Of a stretch of 27,591 bases of DNA, positions 13,451-21,841 are shown piece after piece; positions within the stretch are counted from its first letter, which is position 1; each line of letters starts with the position of its first letter. Under the pieces are notes generated by a model, which did not search any database, was not told where the DNA came from, and was given only the letters and a program-made list of their open reading frames with translations. Origin of the DNA: an uncultured Peptococcaceae bacterium (GTDB taxonomy: Bacteria > Bacillota > Peptococcia > Peptococcales > Peptococcaceae); assembly GCA_900552455.1 (NCBI GenBank), contig URZX01000028.1:1-27591 (forward strand), in the 5' to 3' direction. The translations under genes and the position numbers were made by a program.

Positions 13451-15777
13451 ATGCGTAAGTTTGGCAGAAAATGCCTCGCCGCTATCCTCACTCTCGCCAT
13501 GCTCATCACGTTCATCCCCGCAGGCGCAGCACCAGCGCGCGCAGCAGGGGAGGGGGAGAACAGCACCGAAGGCTACACCATCGACTACGCCGAGGAGACC
13601 ATCACCATTGGCGAGGGCTATGAGGTCTATACAGCGGAGACAGGTGGTGACAAGATTGAGAGCGGCGGCAGTATCACCGCTTATATCGGGCAGACGCTCT
13701 ATATCCAGCAAACCGGTTCGGAAACCACCGGGCGCACGGCGATCTCTATCCCCGCCCGGCCGCAGGCGCCTGAGATCTCCGGCATAAATATCTCGTATTC
13801 CACTGAGAAATTGACGATTCCCTCGAACGCTGGTTTTTCCGCTGATGATTTGGAATATACCACGCAGGGCTATCAAACTGTTCGTAAATGGACTGCCGTA
13901 CCGGAGTCGCTTTCTTTATCTGAGATGGGTTGGACAGGCAATCAAATGTACATTTATTTCAGAATAAAAGCGACGGAGACCTCCTTTGCAAGCGAGGCGA
14001 CTACAACCGGTATGCAGATCCCTTCCCGGCCCACCGCGCCAACCAGTGAAAGCATATGGACAGTGAGAACAGAGAAAAGTATCACGATTAGCGGTGTATC
14101 CGGTCAGGAATATCGGTGTGGGATTGGCGATGACTGGGGCGCGTGGAAAACCATCAGCAGTGACAGTAAGTCGATTAAATTTGAGGACCTGGAACCTGGA
14201 ACGGAATATACGATCCAAAACAGATATCAATCTGCACAGATGAAAGCTATCAAGAACAGTTCGCCAGTTTTGCCAACAGCACGACGGTAATTACCTGGCC
14301 CCTCATTACGGCAACCAGCCTGGAAACCGGGTATGTCGGATGTCGAGCTGGGAGGTCTGACCGTCAGCGGCCACACCGGTTTTCAGGGCCACTTCCAATA
14401 CGGTGACACCATCACCGTGACCTTCACGCCGGAACGGCAGGCAGATACCAGCGCCAACGCTCAGACGCTGGCCGAAGGTACCGCCACCCTCAGCTATACG
14501 CCTGCTGAAGAAGATCCCGTCGAACTCGCCACGGCGACCGCACAGGCCGACGGCTCTTTCAAGCTCACCTATGACACCAAGGAGAAGAAGCTTCCCATCG
14601 GCGAGAATCTGCCCCTCACCGTCTCCTACGGTGGAAGTGGTGCATTGAACCCAACAGAAAAAAAGTGACAGTCACTCTCGAGCGCGCGACACTCAAGAAT
14701 GTACCAACCATCAGCGGTGAGTTTGTGAGCGGAAACACACTGACCGCGAACTACACGCCGCAGGACGATGAGACCGTCACCTACCAGTGGAACAGAAACG
14801 GCACGGTGATCGCGAACGCTACCAGCAGCACCTACACGCTGACGACGGAAGATATTGACCAAGATATCAACGTCTCTGTGACCGCTACCGACGAGAACCA
14901 CACCGGCAGCGTGACCAGCGCAGCCGTCACCATCAGCGCGCCAGAACCACCATACACTGGCAAATACAGCTACGAAGTCACGACCAGCGTCGGCGATAAT
15001 GGCACGATCAGCGTCGATCGATACGCCGCGGAAGGCGACAAGGTGACGATCGAAGTTTCTCCTGACGAAGCATATCTGCTGGACGATCTGACGATCACGA
15101 GCGGTGGCAAGGATGTGGAAGTAACGGATAATGGTGACGGCACCTACACGTTCACAATGCCGAGCGGCGATGTGAAAATCACTGCGACCTTCGCCGAAGA
15201 TCCAGACTGGACGGAGGAGCCGGAAGAACCAGCGACGGATGTCAGCGAGATTTTCCTGGACGTGGCGCCAGGGGCCTGGTACAAGGACGCTGTGCAATAC
15301 GCGTATGATAATGGCCTGATGACTGGCGTGAGCGCAACGGAATTTGCGCCAGAGCAGACGACGACGCGCGCGATGATAGTTTCTATCCTTGCGCGATTGG
15401 AAAATGTGACGAGCGCTGAATCTGCAGGCTTTGCCGATGTGGACGACGAATGGTACGCCACCGCTGTGAACTGGGCAGCGAGCGTCGGCGCCGTCAGCGG
15501 CACGGGCGAGGGCAATTTCTCGCCAAATGCGGCCATCACCCGCGAACAGCTGGCGGCGATGCTGATGAACTACGCAGCCTACAAAGGCGAGGATGTTTCA
15601 GCCCGCGCCGATCTCTCAGCCTACAGCGACCAGCCAAGCGCCTGGGCCGAAGAAACCATCTCCTGGAGCGTCGCAGAAGGACTGCTAACAGGTGTCACTG
15701 CAGACGAATTGCAGCCGCAGGGGAACGCCACCCGCGCCCAGGTGGCAGCGATCTTACAGCGCTATCTCGGCGCATAA
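13451..15777 (+). pseudogene. SLH-domain surface protein, three frameshifts
   Basis: Conceptual repair gives one 775-residue secreted protein. The start ATG 13451 follows AAAGGGGGCGG; the signal peptide is MRKFGRKCLAAILTLAMLITFIPAGAAPARA-like (cleavage near residue 33). Next are Ig/fibronectin-like repeats with RIKATETSFASEATTT-type segments, an Ig-like module (VPTISGEFVSGNTLTANYT), a Flg_new_2-like repeat (near 14965-15200) and three C-terminal SLH modules (15240-15777). Three single-base events break it. One base is missing near 14233-14238 (repair restores ATDESYQEQFASFAN). One extra G occurs in GGG at 14329-14331. One A is missing in the A7 tract 14657-14663, where the stop TGA follows. 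The pieces read 13451-14290, 14333-14668 and 14665-15777. All three events are in short runs, so assembly error, slippage or decay are possible. The middle part (13790-14280) is AT-richer than the rest. Confidence 0.75.
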
Positions 15778-15789
15778 ACAATAGCAATA

Positions 15790-15828
15790 CGGAGCAGTCA
15801 CAGAACGCGGCTGCTCTGTTTGTCGTTT
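15790..15828 (+). terminator. Weak terminator after the SLH pseudogene
   Basis: CGGAGCAG paired with CTGCTCTG (one G-T pair), followed by TTTGTCGTTTG. The T-run is poor. Confidence 0.45.
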
Positions 15829-15854
15829 GTGTGGAAAAATTTGTGCTGAAAAGG

Positions 15855-15860
15855 TATAAT
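15855..15860 (+). promoter_or_regulatory. -10 box of glpK
   Basis: TATAAT about 50 bases before the glpK start; the -35 position (TGGAAA) is poor, so an activator or only moderate expression may be expected. Confidence 0.45.
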
Positions 15861-15911
15861 GGAAGCATAAACATCCAGTAAATTCCATGTAACGAGAAAG
15901 GAACGACGAGA

Positions 15912-17393
15912 ATGGGATATGTAGTTGCATTAGATATCGGGACGACGAGCACGCGGGCGATCGCTTTTGACCACGGCCAGCGCATCGCTGGGGTGCGGCA
16001 GCAGGAGGTCAGCCAGTATTATCCGGAGCCGGGCTGGGTCGAAGAGGATGCGATGGAGCTGTGGGCGTCGTCCTTTGGCGTGCTGCAGGAGCTGTTGGCG
16101 CTGAAGGGCATCCATCCCGACGATGTGAAGGCGATCGGCATCACCAACCAGCGCGAGACGACGATCGTCTGGGAGCGCGCAACGGGGCGTCCGGTGTATA
16201 ATGCGATCGTCTGGCAGTGCCGCCGCACAGCGGATCTCTGCGAGGAGATCAAGGGCAGCGACTGGGAGCAGAAGATCTTTGAAAAAACAGGGCTGGTCAT
16301 CGACGCGTATTTCTCGGCGACGAAGCTGGCCTGGATCCTCGACCGCGTCGATCCGGACCGCAGCCGCGCCAAGGCGGGCGAGCTGATGTTCGGCACGGTG
16401 GATACGTGGATCCTCTGGAAGCTGACAGAGGGCCGCGTCCACGCGACGGACTACACGAACGCATCGCGCACGATGCTCTTCAATATCAACACGCTGGACT
16501 GGGACGACGAGCTGCTGGGTTATTTCAATATTCCGCGCTGCATGCTGCCGGAGGTGCATCCGTCGGGCCATGTGTTCGGCACGGCGTCGATCGGCTCGGC
16601 GCACATCGAGGTGCCTGTGGCGGGGATCGCCGGCGACCAGCAGGCGGCGCTCTACGGGCAGATGTGCTGGGAGCAGGGCGAGGCGAAAAATACCTACGGC
16701 ACAGGCTGTTTCCTTTTGATGAATATCGGCAAGACGCCGACGAAGAGCGCCCATGGCCTGGTCACGACGATCGCGGCTGGGCTGGATGCGCAGCCAGATT
16801 ATGCGCTGGAGGGCTCGATCTTTGTGGGCGGCGCGGTGATCCAGTGGCTGCGCGATGAGATGCGCTTCATCGAGGAGGCTGGCGACAGCGAATTTTTCGC
16901 GGAGAAGCTCAAGGACAACGGCGGCGTTTATCTGGTGCCGGCGTTTGTCGGGCTGGGCGCGCCGTATTGGGATATGTACGCCCGCGGCACGATCCAGGGA
17001 CTCACGCGCGGCACAGGCCGTTCGCATATCATCCGCGCGGCGCTGGAATCGATCGCTTATCAGACGCGCGATGTGCTGGAAGCGATGGAGGCAGACACGC
17101 AGGTGGACATGGGCAGTCTGCGTGTGGACGGCGGCGCGGCGCGCAATCATTTTCTCATGCAGTTCCAGGCGGACATTTTGAACTGCCGCGTCGAGCTGCC
17201 GGAGATCGTCGAGAGCACCGCCATGGGCGCAGCGCTCTTGGCGGGACTGGCGGTCGGCTTCTGGAAGGACAAGGAGGAAGCCCGCGCCAGCCATCGTCTG
17301 GCCCACGTTTACGAACCACAGATGAGCGCGGAGGAACGTGCGCAGAATTACAGTGGCTGGAAAAATGCCGTTGCCCATACGCTGACAAAATAA
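15912..17393 (+). CDS. glpK: Glycerol kinase
   Basis: A 493-residue FGGY-family kinase that phosphorylates glycerol to glycerol 3-phosphate with ATP in the cytosol. The N-terminal phosphate-binding motif is [16 protein letters not shown]. The glycerol-binding stretches typical of GlpK are clear: [30 protein letters not shown] (Arg and Glu ligands), [12 protein letters not shown] and the [13 protein letters not shown] catalytic-Asp region. [12 protein letters not shown] and [19 protein letters not shown] complete the family pattern. Length is normal and no key residue is missing. ATG 15912 has AGAAAGGA nine bases upstream. The gene has its own -10 box and terminator and no glpF or glpD beside it, and it sits between two SLH-protein loci. 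Its -35 is weak, which would suit induction by glycerol, though no operator is evident. Confidence 0.95.
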   Translation: MGYVVALDIGTTSTRAIAFDHGQRIAGVRQQEVSQYYPEPGWVEEDAMELWASSFGVLQELLALKGIHPDDVKAIGITNQRETTIVWERATGRPVYNAIVWQCRRTADLCEEIKGSDWEQKIFEKTGLVIDAYFSATKLAWILDRVDPDRSRAKAGELMFGTVDTWILWKLTEGRVHATDYTNASRTMLFNINTLDWDDELLGYFNIPRCMLPEVHPSGHVFGTASIGSAHIEVPVAGIAGDQQAALYGQMCWEQGEAKNTYGTGCFLLMNIGKTPTKSAHGLVTTIAAGLDAQPDYALEGSIFVGGAVIQWLRDEMRFIEEAGDSEFFAEKLKDNGGVYLVPAFVGLGAPYWDMYARGTIQGLTRGTGRSHIIRAALESIAYQTRDVLEAMEADTQVDMGSLRVDGGAARNHFLMQFQADILNCRVELPEIVESTAMGAALLAGLAVGFWKDKEEARASHRLAHVYEPQMSAEERAQNYSGWKNAVAHTLTK

Positions 17394-17399
17394 CGACGC

Positions 17400-17429
17400 A
17401 GGAGGATCCGCAGGGGTCCTCCTTTGTTG
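17400..17429 (+). terminator. Terminator of glpK
   Basis: AGGAGGA/TCCTCCT stem extended by CC/GG inside, followed by TTTGTTGT, seven bases after the glpK stop codon. Confidence 0.75.
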
Positions 17430-17432
17430 TAC

Positions 17433-17460
17433 TTGCTGAAAACGGCGAGCGTGGTATAAT
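17433..17460 (+). promoter_or_regulatory. Promoter of the intact SLH-protein gene
   Basis: -35 TTGCTG (17433-17438), 16-bp spacer, -10 TATAAT (17455-17460) preceded by TGG. It lies directly after the glpK terminator. Confidence 0.6.
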
Positions 17461-17520
17461 AAGAGCAGGCAACTGTAAGAAAATATGCGCAGATCGCGCG
17501 GAATGAAATGGGAGGCGCTT

Positions 17521-20103
17521 ATGAAAAGGACAATGAAGCAATTTTGGCGGACGCTCGTGGCGTTGGTGTTCGCGGCGGCGCTGCTGAGCGGATCGCTGCC
17601 GGCGCTGGCGGAGGACGGCGAACAATCGCTGCCGGACTGGACCGGCGAGGTGGCTGTCGCAGGGAAAAATCTGGCGGCGGATCTCGCCTGGAACACTGGC
17701 GACGGCGTGTGGACGTGCAGCGATGTGGGGATCTCAGGCATCGCCAGTGTGGTCGTTTATGAGAGCGGCATGCTGGATGTGGTGGTCGACGGGGATGTGG
17801 CCCTTGACGGCGCAGAGCTCGTGGACACGGGCAGCGCGCAGGGAATCAGCGTGAATCTCAATGTCGATCTCTCGCAGGCGCAGACGCTGGCGATCACCCA
17901 GCGTGGCAACGCTCCGGCGCTGCGCGTCAGTGATACGAATGGCAGCGGCGTGGACTGCACGCTGATGCTTTCGACGAACAGCAGCGAAGCGACCTGCACG
18001 ATCGACCGCATCGCTGTGGACAGCGGCGCGACGTGTCAGGTGCTCTATCAGGAGCGGGCGTATCACAAGAGCGCCCATCTGCAGATCGCCGACAACCTCG
18101 TGATCGCGGAGAACGCCGAGTTCAACGCCTGGGCGATCGGCAACAGCTATCTCACGATCGCTGTCGATGCAGGCGCGACGGTTGACAATCGCGGCAGCAT
18201 GGCGCTCAGCGGCACGGAATTTGACAACGCCGGCAGGATCGACAACCAGGGCAGCCTGGCGCTCGAGGTCGCCGGATTCAACAACAACGGCACGCTGGAA
18301 AACAGCGGCACAATGCGGCTCTTTGCCGCCAATCTGGAAAACCACAGCACCTTTTCCAATCACGCCACGCTGACCATCGGCAACGCCGGAACCTTTGAAA
18401 ATGCCGGCGGCACGGTGATCAACGAAGATGAGGCGGCGCAGATCGCCATCTGTGACGGCGGGCGTTTCCTCAACGACGCGGCGAGCACCCTCGAAAACCA
18501 CGCGCCACTCACCCTCGACGGCAAGGGCACGTTCATGAACGCGGATTTCGCCGACACCCATTGCACGCACCATTCCTTCAGCGGCGATGCGCAGCCGACG
18601 TACACGGAGCCGCAGACCTGCTACATTTGCGGGCAGGCGGTTTACGAGACAGACAGCGTGGCGCCGACGGGGACGCTCAGCGTCAACGGCGTGGCGTATA
18701 CGGATCTTGGCGCGATCAGCGAGCGCATCGCGGTGAATCCCGGCGCGCCTGTGGCGCTGACGGCGCAGGATGGCGAGAGCGGGCTGAAACGGCTGTCGTA
18801 TTATATTGCCGATCGCGCGCTGACAGAAAGCGAGATCGCAGCGATCACAGACTGGCAGGAGATTAGCCTGGATGCGCCGACGCAGAATGCTGTACGCATT
18901 GGGCCGGATCCTGTGCAGGATGTCGCTGATGTGAACCGTTTTGCTGTCTATGTGCGCATCGAGGACAACGCCGGTCACGGCGAGGCGGGGGCGCAGGACA
19001 ACGTGACCTACATCGGCACGCCACTCTGCGACATCGACAAGACGGCGCCGGTCGTTGAGGGCATTGTAGACGGTGGGCATTACACCGGCGATGTCACCTT
19101 CACTGTGAGCGACAGCGACGAAAATCCGATCAGCGTCACCCTTGACGGCGCAGAAATCTCGCCAGACGCCGCCGGAAACTATGTCATTCCTGCTGACGAC
19201 CGCACGCATACCGTCGTCGTCACAAGCGGCACTCACACATTGACCTACAGCGTCACGGTCGACCGTGCGCCGGCGGAAGAGCCGGAGAATCCTGACGATC
19301 CAGAGCCGAGCAAGCCGGTGATCCAGCTGCACAAGATCAGCGCGCTGCCGGCTGACGGCGGCAGTCTGACGCTTTCGCAGCATTTCGCCGCCGCGGGACA
19401 GACGGTCAGCGTGACGGCGACGCCGGAGGATGGCTACGCGCTGTCGGCGCTCTCTGTGCGCGGCGAGAGCGGCGCGGAAATTTCCCTCGCGGAAAAATCC
19501 GATGGTCGCAGAAGCTTCACCATGCCAGATGAGAACGTCGTTGTCGACGCAGAATTTGTCGCGACAGGCGACGAGCCGGAAACGCCGGACGCTTTTCCGT
19601 TCATCGATGTGCATCCTGGCGACTGGTTCTATGACGATGTCTACACCGCCTGGGAGCGGCATCTCGTTGCTGGCATGACAGAAGATCTCTACATGCCGCA
19701 GCGCGCGATGAGCCGCGCCATGACGGTGACGATCCTCTCGCGTTTTGAGGAGGAGATCCCGACGGTTGACGGCGCCTGGTATGAAAGCGCCCGCGTTTGG
19801 GGCATGGAAAACGGCATCTGCGACGGCACGCGCATGGAAGAGGATGTGACGCGCGAGCAGCTGGCGACGATGCTCTGGCGCTACGCCCGTTATCGCGGCT
19901 GGGATGTGAGTGCGCGCGGCGATGTTTCGGCGTTCAGCGATGCTGACAAGATCTCGCCGTTCGCAGACGACGCCATCACCTGGGCGATGGGAACCGGCAT
20001 TCTCGGCGGCAAGGGCGAGGGCATCCTCGATCCTGGCGGCAAAGCCACGCGCGCAGAATTTGCGGCGATGCTGAACCGCTTCTGCGCTCTTTACGATCTT
20101 TGA
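17521..20103 (+). CDS. SLH-domain surface protein
   Basis: An 860-residue secreted protein with signal peptide MKRTMKQFWRTLVALVFAAA... cleaved near ALA-ED (residue 30). Residues 200-345 are short Asn/Gly-rich repeats (NSGTM, NHSTF, NAGTF, NAGGT), suggesting a beta-helix. Next comes a small Cys/His module (CTHHSF...TCYICGQ, near 345-380) that looks like a metal-binding knuckle. Ig-like modules (DKTAPVVEGIVDGG...) and a Flg_new_2-like module (about 608-680) follow. Three SLH modules begin at FPFIDVHPGDWFYDDV (about 692) and run to the end; they normally anchor proteins to pyruvylated wall polymers. The start is ATG 17521 (GGGAGG five bases upstream), not the in-frame 17485. It is a paralogue in layout of the broken locus at 13451 but little alike outside the Flg_new_2/SLH part. 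Ligand or enzymatic function is not evident. Confidence 0.85.
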   Translation: MKRTMKQFWRTLVALVFAAALLSGSLPALAEDGEQSLPDWTGEVAVAGKNLAADLAWNTGDGVWTCSDVGISGIASVVVYESGMLDVVVDGDVALDGAELVDTGSAQGISVNLNVDLSQAQTLAITQRGNAPALRVSDTNGSGVDCTLMLSTNSSEATCTIDRIAVDSGATCQVLYQERAYHKSAHLQIADNLVIAENAEFNAWAIGNSYLTIAVDAGATVDNRGSMALSGTEFDNAGRIDNQGSLALEVAGFNNNGTLENSGTMRLFAANLENHSTFSNHATLTIGNAGTFENAGGTVINEDEAAQIAICDGGRFLNDAASTLENHAPLTLDGKGTFMNADFADTHCTHHSFSGDAQPTYTEPQTCYICGQAVYETDSVAPTGTLSVNGVAYTDLGAISERIAVNPGAPVALTAQDGESGLKRLSYYIADRALTESEIAAITDWQEISLDAPTQNAVRIGPDPVQDVADVNRFAVYVRIEDNAGHGEAGAQDNVTYIGTPLCDIDKTAPVVEGIVDGGHYTGDVTFTVSDSDENPISVTLDGAEISPDAAGNYVIPADDRTHTVVVTSGTHTLTYSVTVDRAPAEEPENPDDPEPSKPVIQLHKISALPADGGSLTLSQHFAAAGQTVSVTATPEDGYALSALSVRGESGAEISLAEKSDGRRSFTMPDENVVVDAEFVATGDEPETPDAFPFIDVHPGDWFYDDVYTAWERHLVAGMTEDLYMPQRAMSRAMTVTILSRFEEEIPTVDGAWYESARVWGMENGICDGTRMEEDVTREQLATMLWRYARYRGWDVSARGDVSAFSDADKISPFADDAITWAMGTGILGGKGEGILDPGGKATRAEFAAMLNRFCALYDL

Positions 20104-20105
20104 GC

Positions 20106-20153
20106 AAAAAAATCACTCCCCGTATCGGCGGATGACCGCTGATACGGGGAGTG
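20106..20153. terminator. Terminator shared by relQ and the SLH gene
   Basis: Long stem CACTCCCCGTATC/GATACGGGGAGTG with GCGG/CCGC inside. The T7 run is on the minus strand, so it mainly serves the RelA/SpoT-domain gene; it can also stop plus-strand transcription, though without a T-run. Confidence 0.75.
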
Positions 20154-20157
20154 TGCG

Positions 20158-20913
20158 TTAGTGGTGAGGATTTTCCTGTTCGTGGATCTTGATGGCGAGG
20201 TTGTTCATGAGGGTGTCGAGCTCGGTGGAAACGTCGGCACAGATCTTGAGATCGTCGGCCATTTCCGGCGTGAAAAGATGCTCTTTTTTGTAGCGCAGCT
20301 GGTGCTCCAGCGAGGCCCAGAAATCCATGGCGATGGTGCGCAGCTGGATCTCGACGTTCATCATTTTTTTCTGGTCGGTGAGGAAGATCGGCACCGCCAC
20401 GATCAAATGCAGGCTGCGGTAGCCGTTTTCTTTCGGATTGGCGATGTAGTCCTTGCGGCGGATCAGCGTGATGTCGTCCTGCTGCACGAGCGCGTCGGCG
20501 ATGCGGTAGACATCGTCCACAAAGGAGCAGACCACACGCACACCGGCGACGTCGAAGAGATTTTCTTCAATGGAGGCTGCGCTGAAAGCGAGGCCGCGGC
20601 GCGCCAGCTTGTCGCGGATGCTCGTCGGCTCCTTGAGGCGGCTCTTGATGCTTTCGATCGGATTGCGCTCGTATTGGTAGGAAAAATCTTCGTTGATGAC
20701 GTTGAATTTTGTCTCGATCTCCATGATGGCGCAGCGGTAGTAGGCCATCAGCCACTTGAAATCGTAGATCTGGCGGCGGATGTAGCTGACAAGCTCCTCC
20801 GGCGGAAAACCCTTGTCGTCGAGGTCGCATTCTGAGAGAAAACGCTCGAGCTGTTTTGCGTCGATGCCAAGATCGCTCTGCATCAGATATTGCTCCAGTT
20901 GTTTGATATCCAT
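20158..20913 (-). CDS. Small alarmone synthetase, RelQ/YjbM type
   Basis: A 251-residue GTP pyrophosphokinase with only the RelA/SpoT synthetase domain, as in RelQ (YjbM/SasB), making (p)ppGpp from ATP and GTP or GDP. Visible motifs are SIKSRLKEPTSIRDKLARRG (substrate Lys/Arg), DVAGVRVVCSF with the metal-binding Asp, RRKDYIANPKENGYRSLHLIV and EIQLRTIAMDFWASLEHQLRYK with the catalytic-loop Glu. There is no hydrolase, TGS or ACT domain. About 45 N-terminal residues before the domain are acidic and helical. ATG 20913 has AGGAGG five bases upstream; the longer frame to 20967 would include the promoter. It is monocistronic (TTGATT-17-TATAAT promoter, strong terminator). Such enzymes act under wall stress in Firmicutes, which fits but is not shown by the envelope genes around it. 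Confidence 0.88.
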   Translation of the reverse strand: MDIKQLEQYLMQSDLGIDAKQLERFLSECDLDDKGFPPEELVSYIRRQIYDFKWLMAYYRCAIMEIETKFNVINEDFSYQYERNPIESIKSRLKEPTSIRDKLARRGLAFSAASIEENLFDVAGVRVVCSFVDDVYRIADALVQQDDITLIRRKDYIANPKENGYRSLHLIVAVPIFLTDQKKMMNVEIQLRTIAMDFWASLEHQLRYKKEHLFTPEMADDLKICADVSTELDTLMNNLAIKIHEQENPHH

Positions 20914-20943
20914 AATGTCCTCCTCGGTGATTGTTCTTTCTAT

Positions 20944-20972
20944 ATTATAGGCGCAGCCCTGCAGCAAATCAA
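20944..20972 (-). promoter_or_regulatory. Promoter of the RelQ-type gene
   Basis: Minus strand: -35 TTGATT (20972-20967), 17-bp spacer, -10 TATAAT (20949-20944). Confidence 0.65.
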
Positions 20973-20979
20973 CGGCAAG

Positions 20980-21002
20980 AAAAAAACGCCGCGCAGGCGT
21001 TT
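20980..21002 (-). terminator. Terminator upstream of the RelQ promoter
   Basis: AAACGCC/GGCGTTT stem with a 5-nt loop and a minus-strand T7 run. With the hairpin at 21013-21044 it forms a tandem terminator that isolates the RelQ-type gene from the RNA upstream. Confidence 0.7.
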
Positions 21003-21012
21003 GATTGGCAAT

Positions 21013-21093
21013 AAAAAATAACCGCCCCGGCCAAGGAAACGGTTACTAAACCAAATCTCTGAGGCCAACCGTCTGTCGGTAGCCCCTTTCGCT
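21013..21093 (-). ncRNA. Short RNA resembling a type I antitoxin, no toxin
   Basis: Predicted transcript of about 80 nt from a TTGTCG-17-TATAAT promoter, ending at an AACCG/CGGTT hairpin with a T6 run (21013-21044). From memory, the segments CCGCCCCGGCCAAGGAAACG and GAGGCCAACCGTCTGTCGGT are typical of the region downstream of 'putative holin-like toxin' genes in Firmicutes, where the antitoxin RNA is made convergent to the toxin. No toxin frame is present upstream on the plus strand; that place is taken by the RelQ promoter. Also, ACGGTT near the 5' end can pair with AACCGT of the terminator arm, so two alternative folds exist. The family match is recollection, not a search result. Confidence 0.5.
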
Positions 21094-21099
21094 ATTTAT

Positions 21100-21128
21100 A
21101 TTATAACACGCGGTCAGCAGTGCGACAA
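21100..21128 (-). promoter_or_regulatory. Promoter of the antitoxin-like RNA
   Basis: Minus strand: -35 TTGTCG (21128-21123), 17-bp spacer, -10 TATAAT (21105-21100). Confidence 0.65.
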
Positions 21129-21130
21129 AT

Positions 21131-21159
21131 AAAAAATGGAATCCGAGGCGCGGATTCCA
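21131..21159 (-). terminator. Terminator of tRNA-Lys
   Basis: TGGAATCC/GGATTCCA stem with a 7-nt loop, followed on the minus strand by T6; nine bases after the tRNA 3' end. Confidence 0.85.
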
Positions 21160-21168
21160 TAAAAAAAC

Positions 21169-21241
21169 TGGACCGTCAGGGGATCGAACCCTGGACAACA
21201 CGATTAAGAGTCGCGTGCTCTACCAGCTGAGCTAACGGTCC
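21169..21241 (-). tRNA. tRNA-Lys (anticodon CTT)
   Basis: A complete 73-nt cloverleaf. The acceptor stem GGACCGT/ACGGTCC has discriminator A. The D arm is GCTC-AGCTGGTA-GAGC, the anticodon loop CTCTTAA places CTT at 34-36 (reads AAG), and the T arm is CAGGG-TTCGATC-CCTG. CCA is not encoded. It is a single-gene unit with a perfect TTGACA-17-TATAAT promoter and its own terminator. A second, TTT-anticodon tRNA-Lys would be expected elsewhere. Confidence 0.96.
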
Positions 21242-21274
21242 ATTTCGCAGCGCTGTTTCGCAACTGCAAGAATT

Positions 21275-21303
21275 ATTATAGCCATGTGGCAGCGGATTGT
21301 CAA
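21275..21303 (-). promoter_or_regulatory. Consensus promoter of tRNA-Lys
   Basis: Minus strand: TTGACA (21303-21298), 17-bp spacer, TATAAT (21280-21275), a perfect sigma-A promoter. Confidence 0.85.
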
Positions 21304-21346
21304 CAAGAATTTATCAATTTTTTACAAATTCTTTTTCCGCAGGCGA

Positions 21347-21670
21347 TCAAAGATCGCGGATCGCTGCTTCTGGTTCCCAGATCGCGCGCACAGGGATCAG
21401 TCGATGCGCCTTGGCGTGCTTGGCGATCGCTTTGACCAGGCGCTCGTCGCCGTCGAGCACGACAAAATCGCCGATCTCTGCTTCGCGGTCGAGCCAGGCG
21501 AGGAGATCGTGCAGCGGTTTTTCGACGTCGTCGTAGCTTTCTGCGTGCTTCCAGAAATTGGTCATGGTGATCGGTGGTTTTTTCATGTCGCGCGCTTCGC
21601 GCAGTGCGATGGCGAGATAGTGGTCGTCGGTCAGCCGGCGTTTGGTGAATAAGAATGCGTTGCCGCTCAT
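21347..21670 (-). CDS. Hypothetical protein, 107 residues
   Basis: Not recognised with confidence. It is a soluble alpha/beta-looking protein without signal peptide, membrane segment or Cys. A basic start (MSGNAFLFTKRRLTDDHY) is followed by a helix (ALREARDM), an acidic middle (SYDDVEKPLHDLLAWLDREAE) and an ending of GDFVVLDGDERLVKAIAKHAKAHRLIPVRAIWEPEA. That ending recalls small CRISPR-associated/DUF1874-like proteins (GDYVLVQGD...LIPVYATT), but the match is loose and there is no CRISPR locus here. Coding status is well supported: AAGGAGGG six bases upstream and a TTGCAC-17-TATAAT promoter. It is divergent to the Rrf2 regulator 170 bp away, so the regulator's palindromes could also affect it. 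Confidence 0.65.
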   Translation of the reverse strand: MSGNAFLFTKRRLTDDHYLAIALREARDMKKPPITMTNFWKHAESYDDVEKPLHDLLAWLDREAEIGDFVVLDGDERLVKAIAKHAKAHRLIPVRAIWEPEAAIRDL

Positions 21671-21700
21671 GGTGGACCCTCCTTTTCAGAGTACCCCTCC

Positions 21701-21729
21701 ATTATAACGAATGGCCGCCGGCGGTGCAA
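21701..21729 (-). promoter_or_regulatory. Promoter of the 107-residue protein
   Basis: Minus strand: -35 TTGCAC (21729-21724), 17-bp spacer, -10 TATAAT (21706-21701). Confidence 0.6.
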
Positions 21730-21753
21730 GAAAATGAAAAATAAAAGAATTTA

Positions 21754-21806
21754 TTCCCATGGGAAAGAAGGATATTTGACCAAATATCATGGTAATATGC
21801 TATAAT
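21754..21806 (+). promoter_or_regulatory. Palindromic operators and promoter of the Rrf2 operon
   Basis: Two perfect palindromes lie here: TTCCCATGGGAA (21754-21765) and GATATTTGACCAAATATC (21771-21788, 8-bp arms, 2-bp centre). The second overlaps a -35 TTGACC (21776-21781); the -10 is TGCTATAAT (hexamer 21801-21806) at a long 19-bp spacing. Rrf2 proteins usually repress their own promoter through such dyads, so autoregulation is likely. Which dyad is used is not decidable by eye. Confidence 0.6.
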
Positions 21807-21841
21807 ATGGGTAAAAAGATGTTTGTTCAGGGGTGATGACC

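Noticed and set aside
14665..15777. Separate SLH-protein gene starting at GTG 14665
   Set aside because: No ribosome site or signal peptide; upstream sequence continues the same domain in another frame, so it is a fragment of the broken gene.
15930..17741. 603-residue minus-strand frame opposite glpK
   Set aside because: Arg/Ala-rich antisense shadow; glpK is unambiguous on the plus strand.
17734..19662. 642-residue minus-strand frame opposite the SLH gene
   Set aside because: Arg/Val/Asp-rich shadow with no initiation signals; the plus strand has a signal peptide and SLH modules.
21347..21670. CRISPR-accessory annotation for the 107-residue protein
   Set aside because: Only a short loose similarity; no cas genes or CRISPR array in the window, so left as hypothetical.
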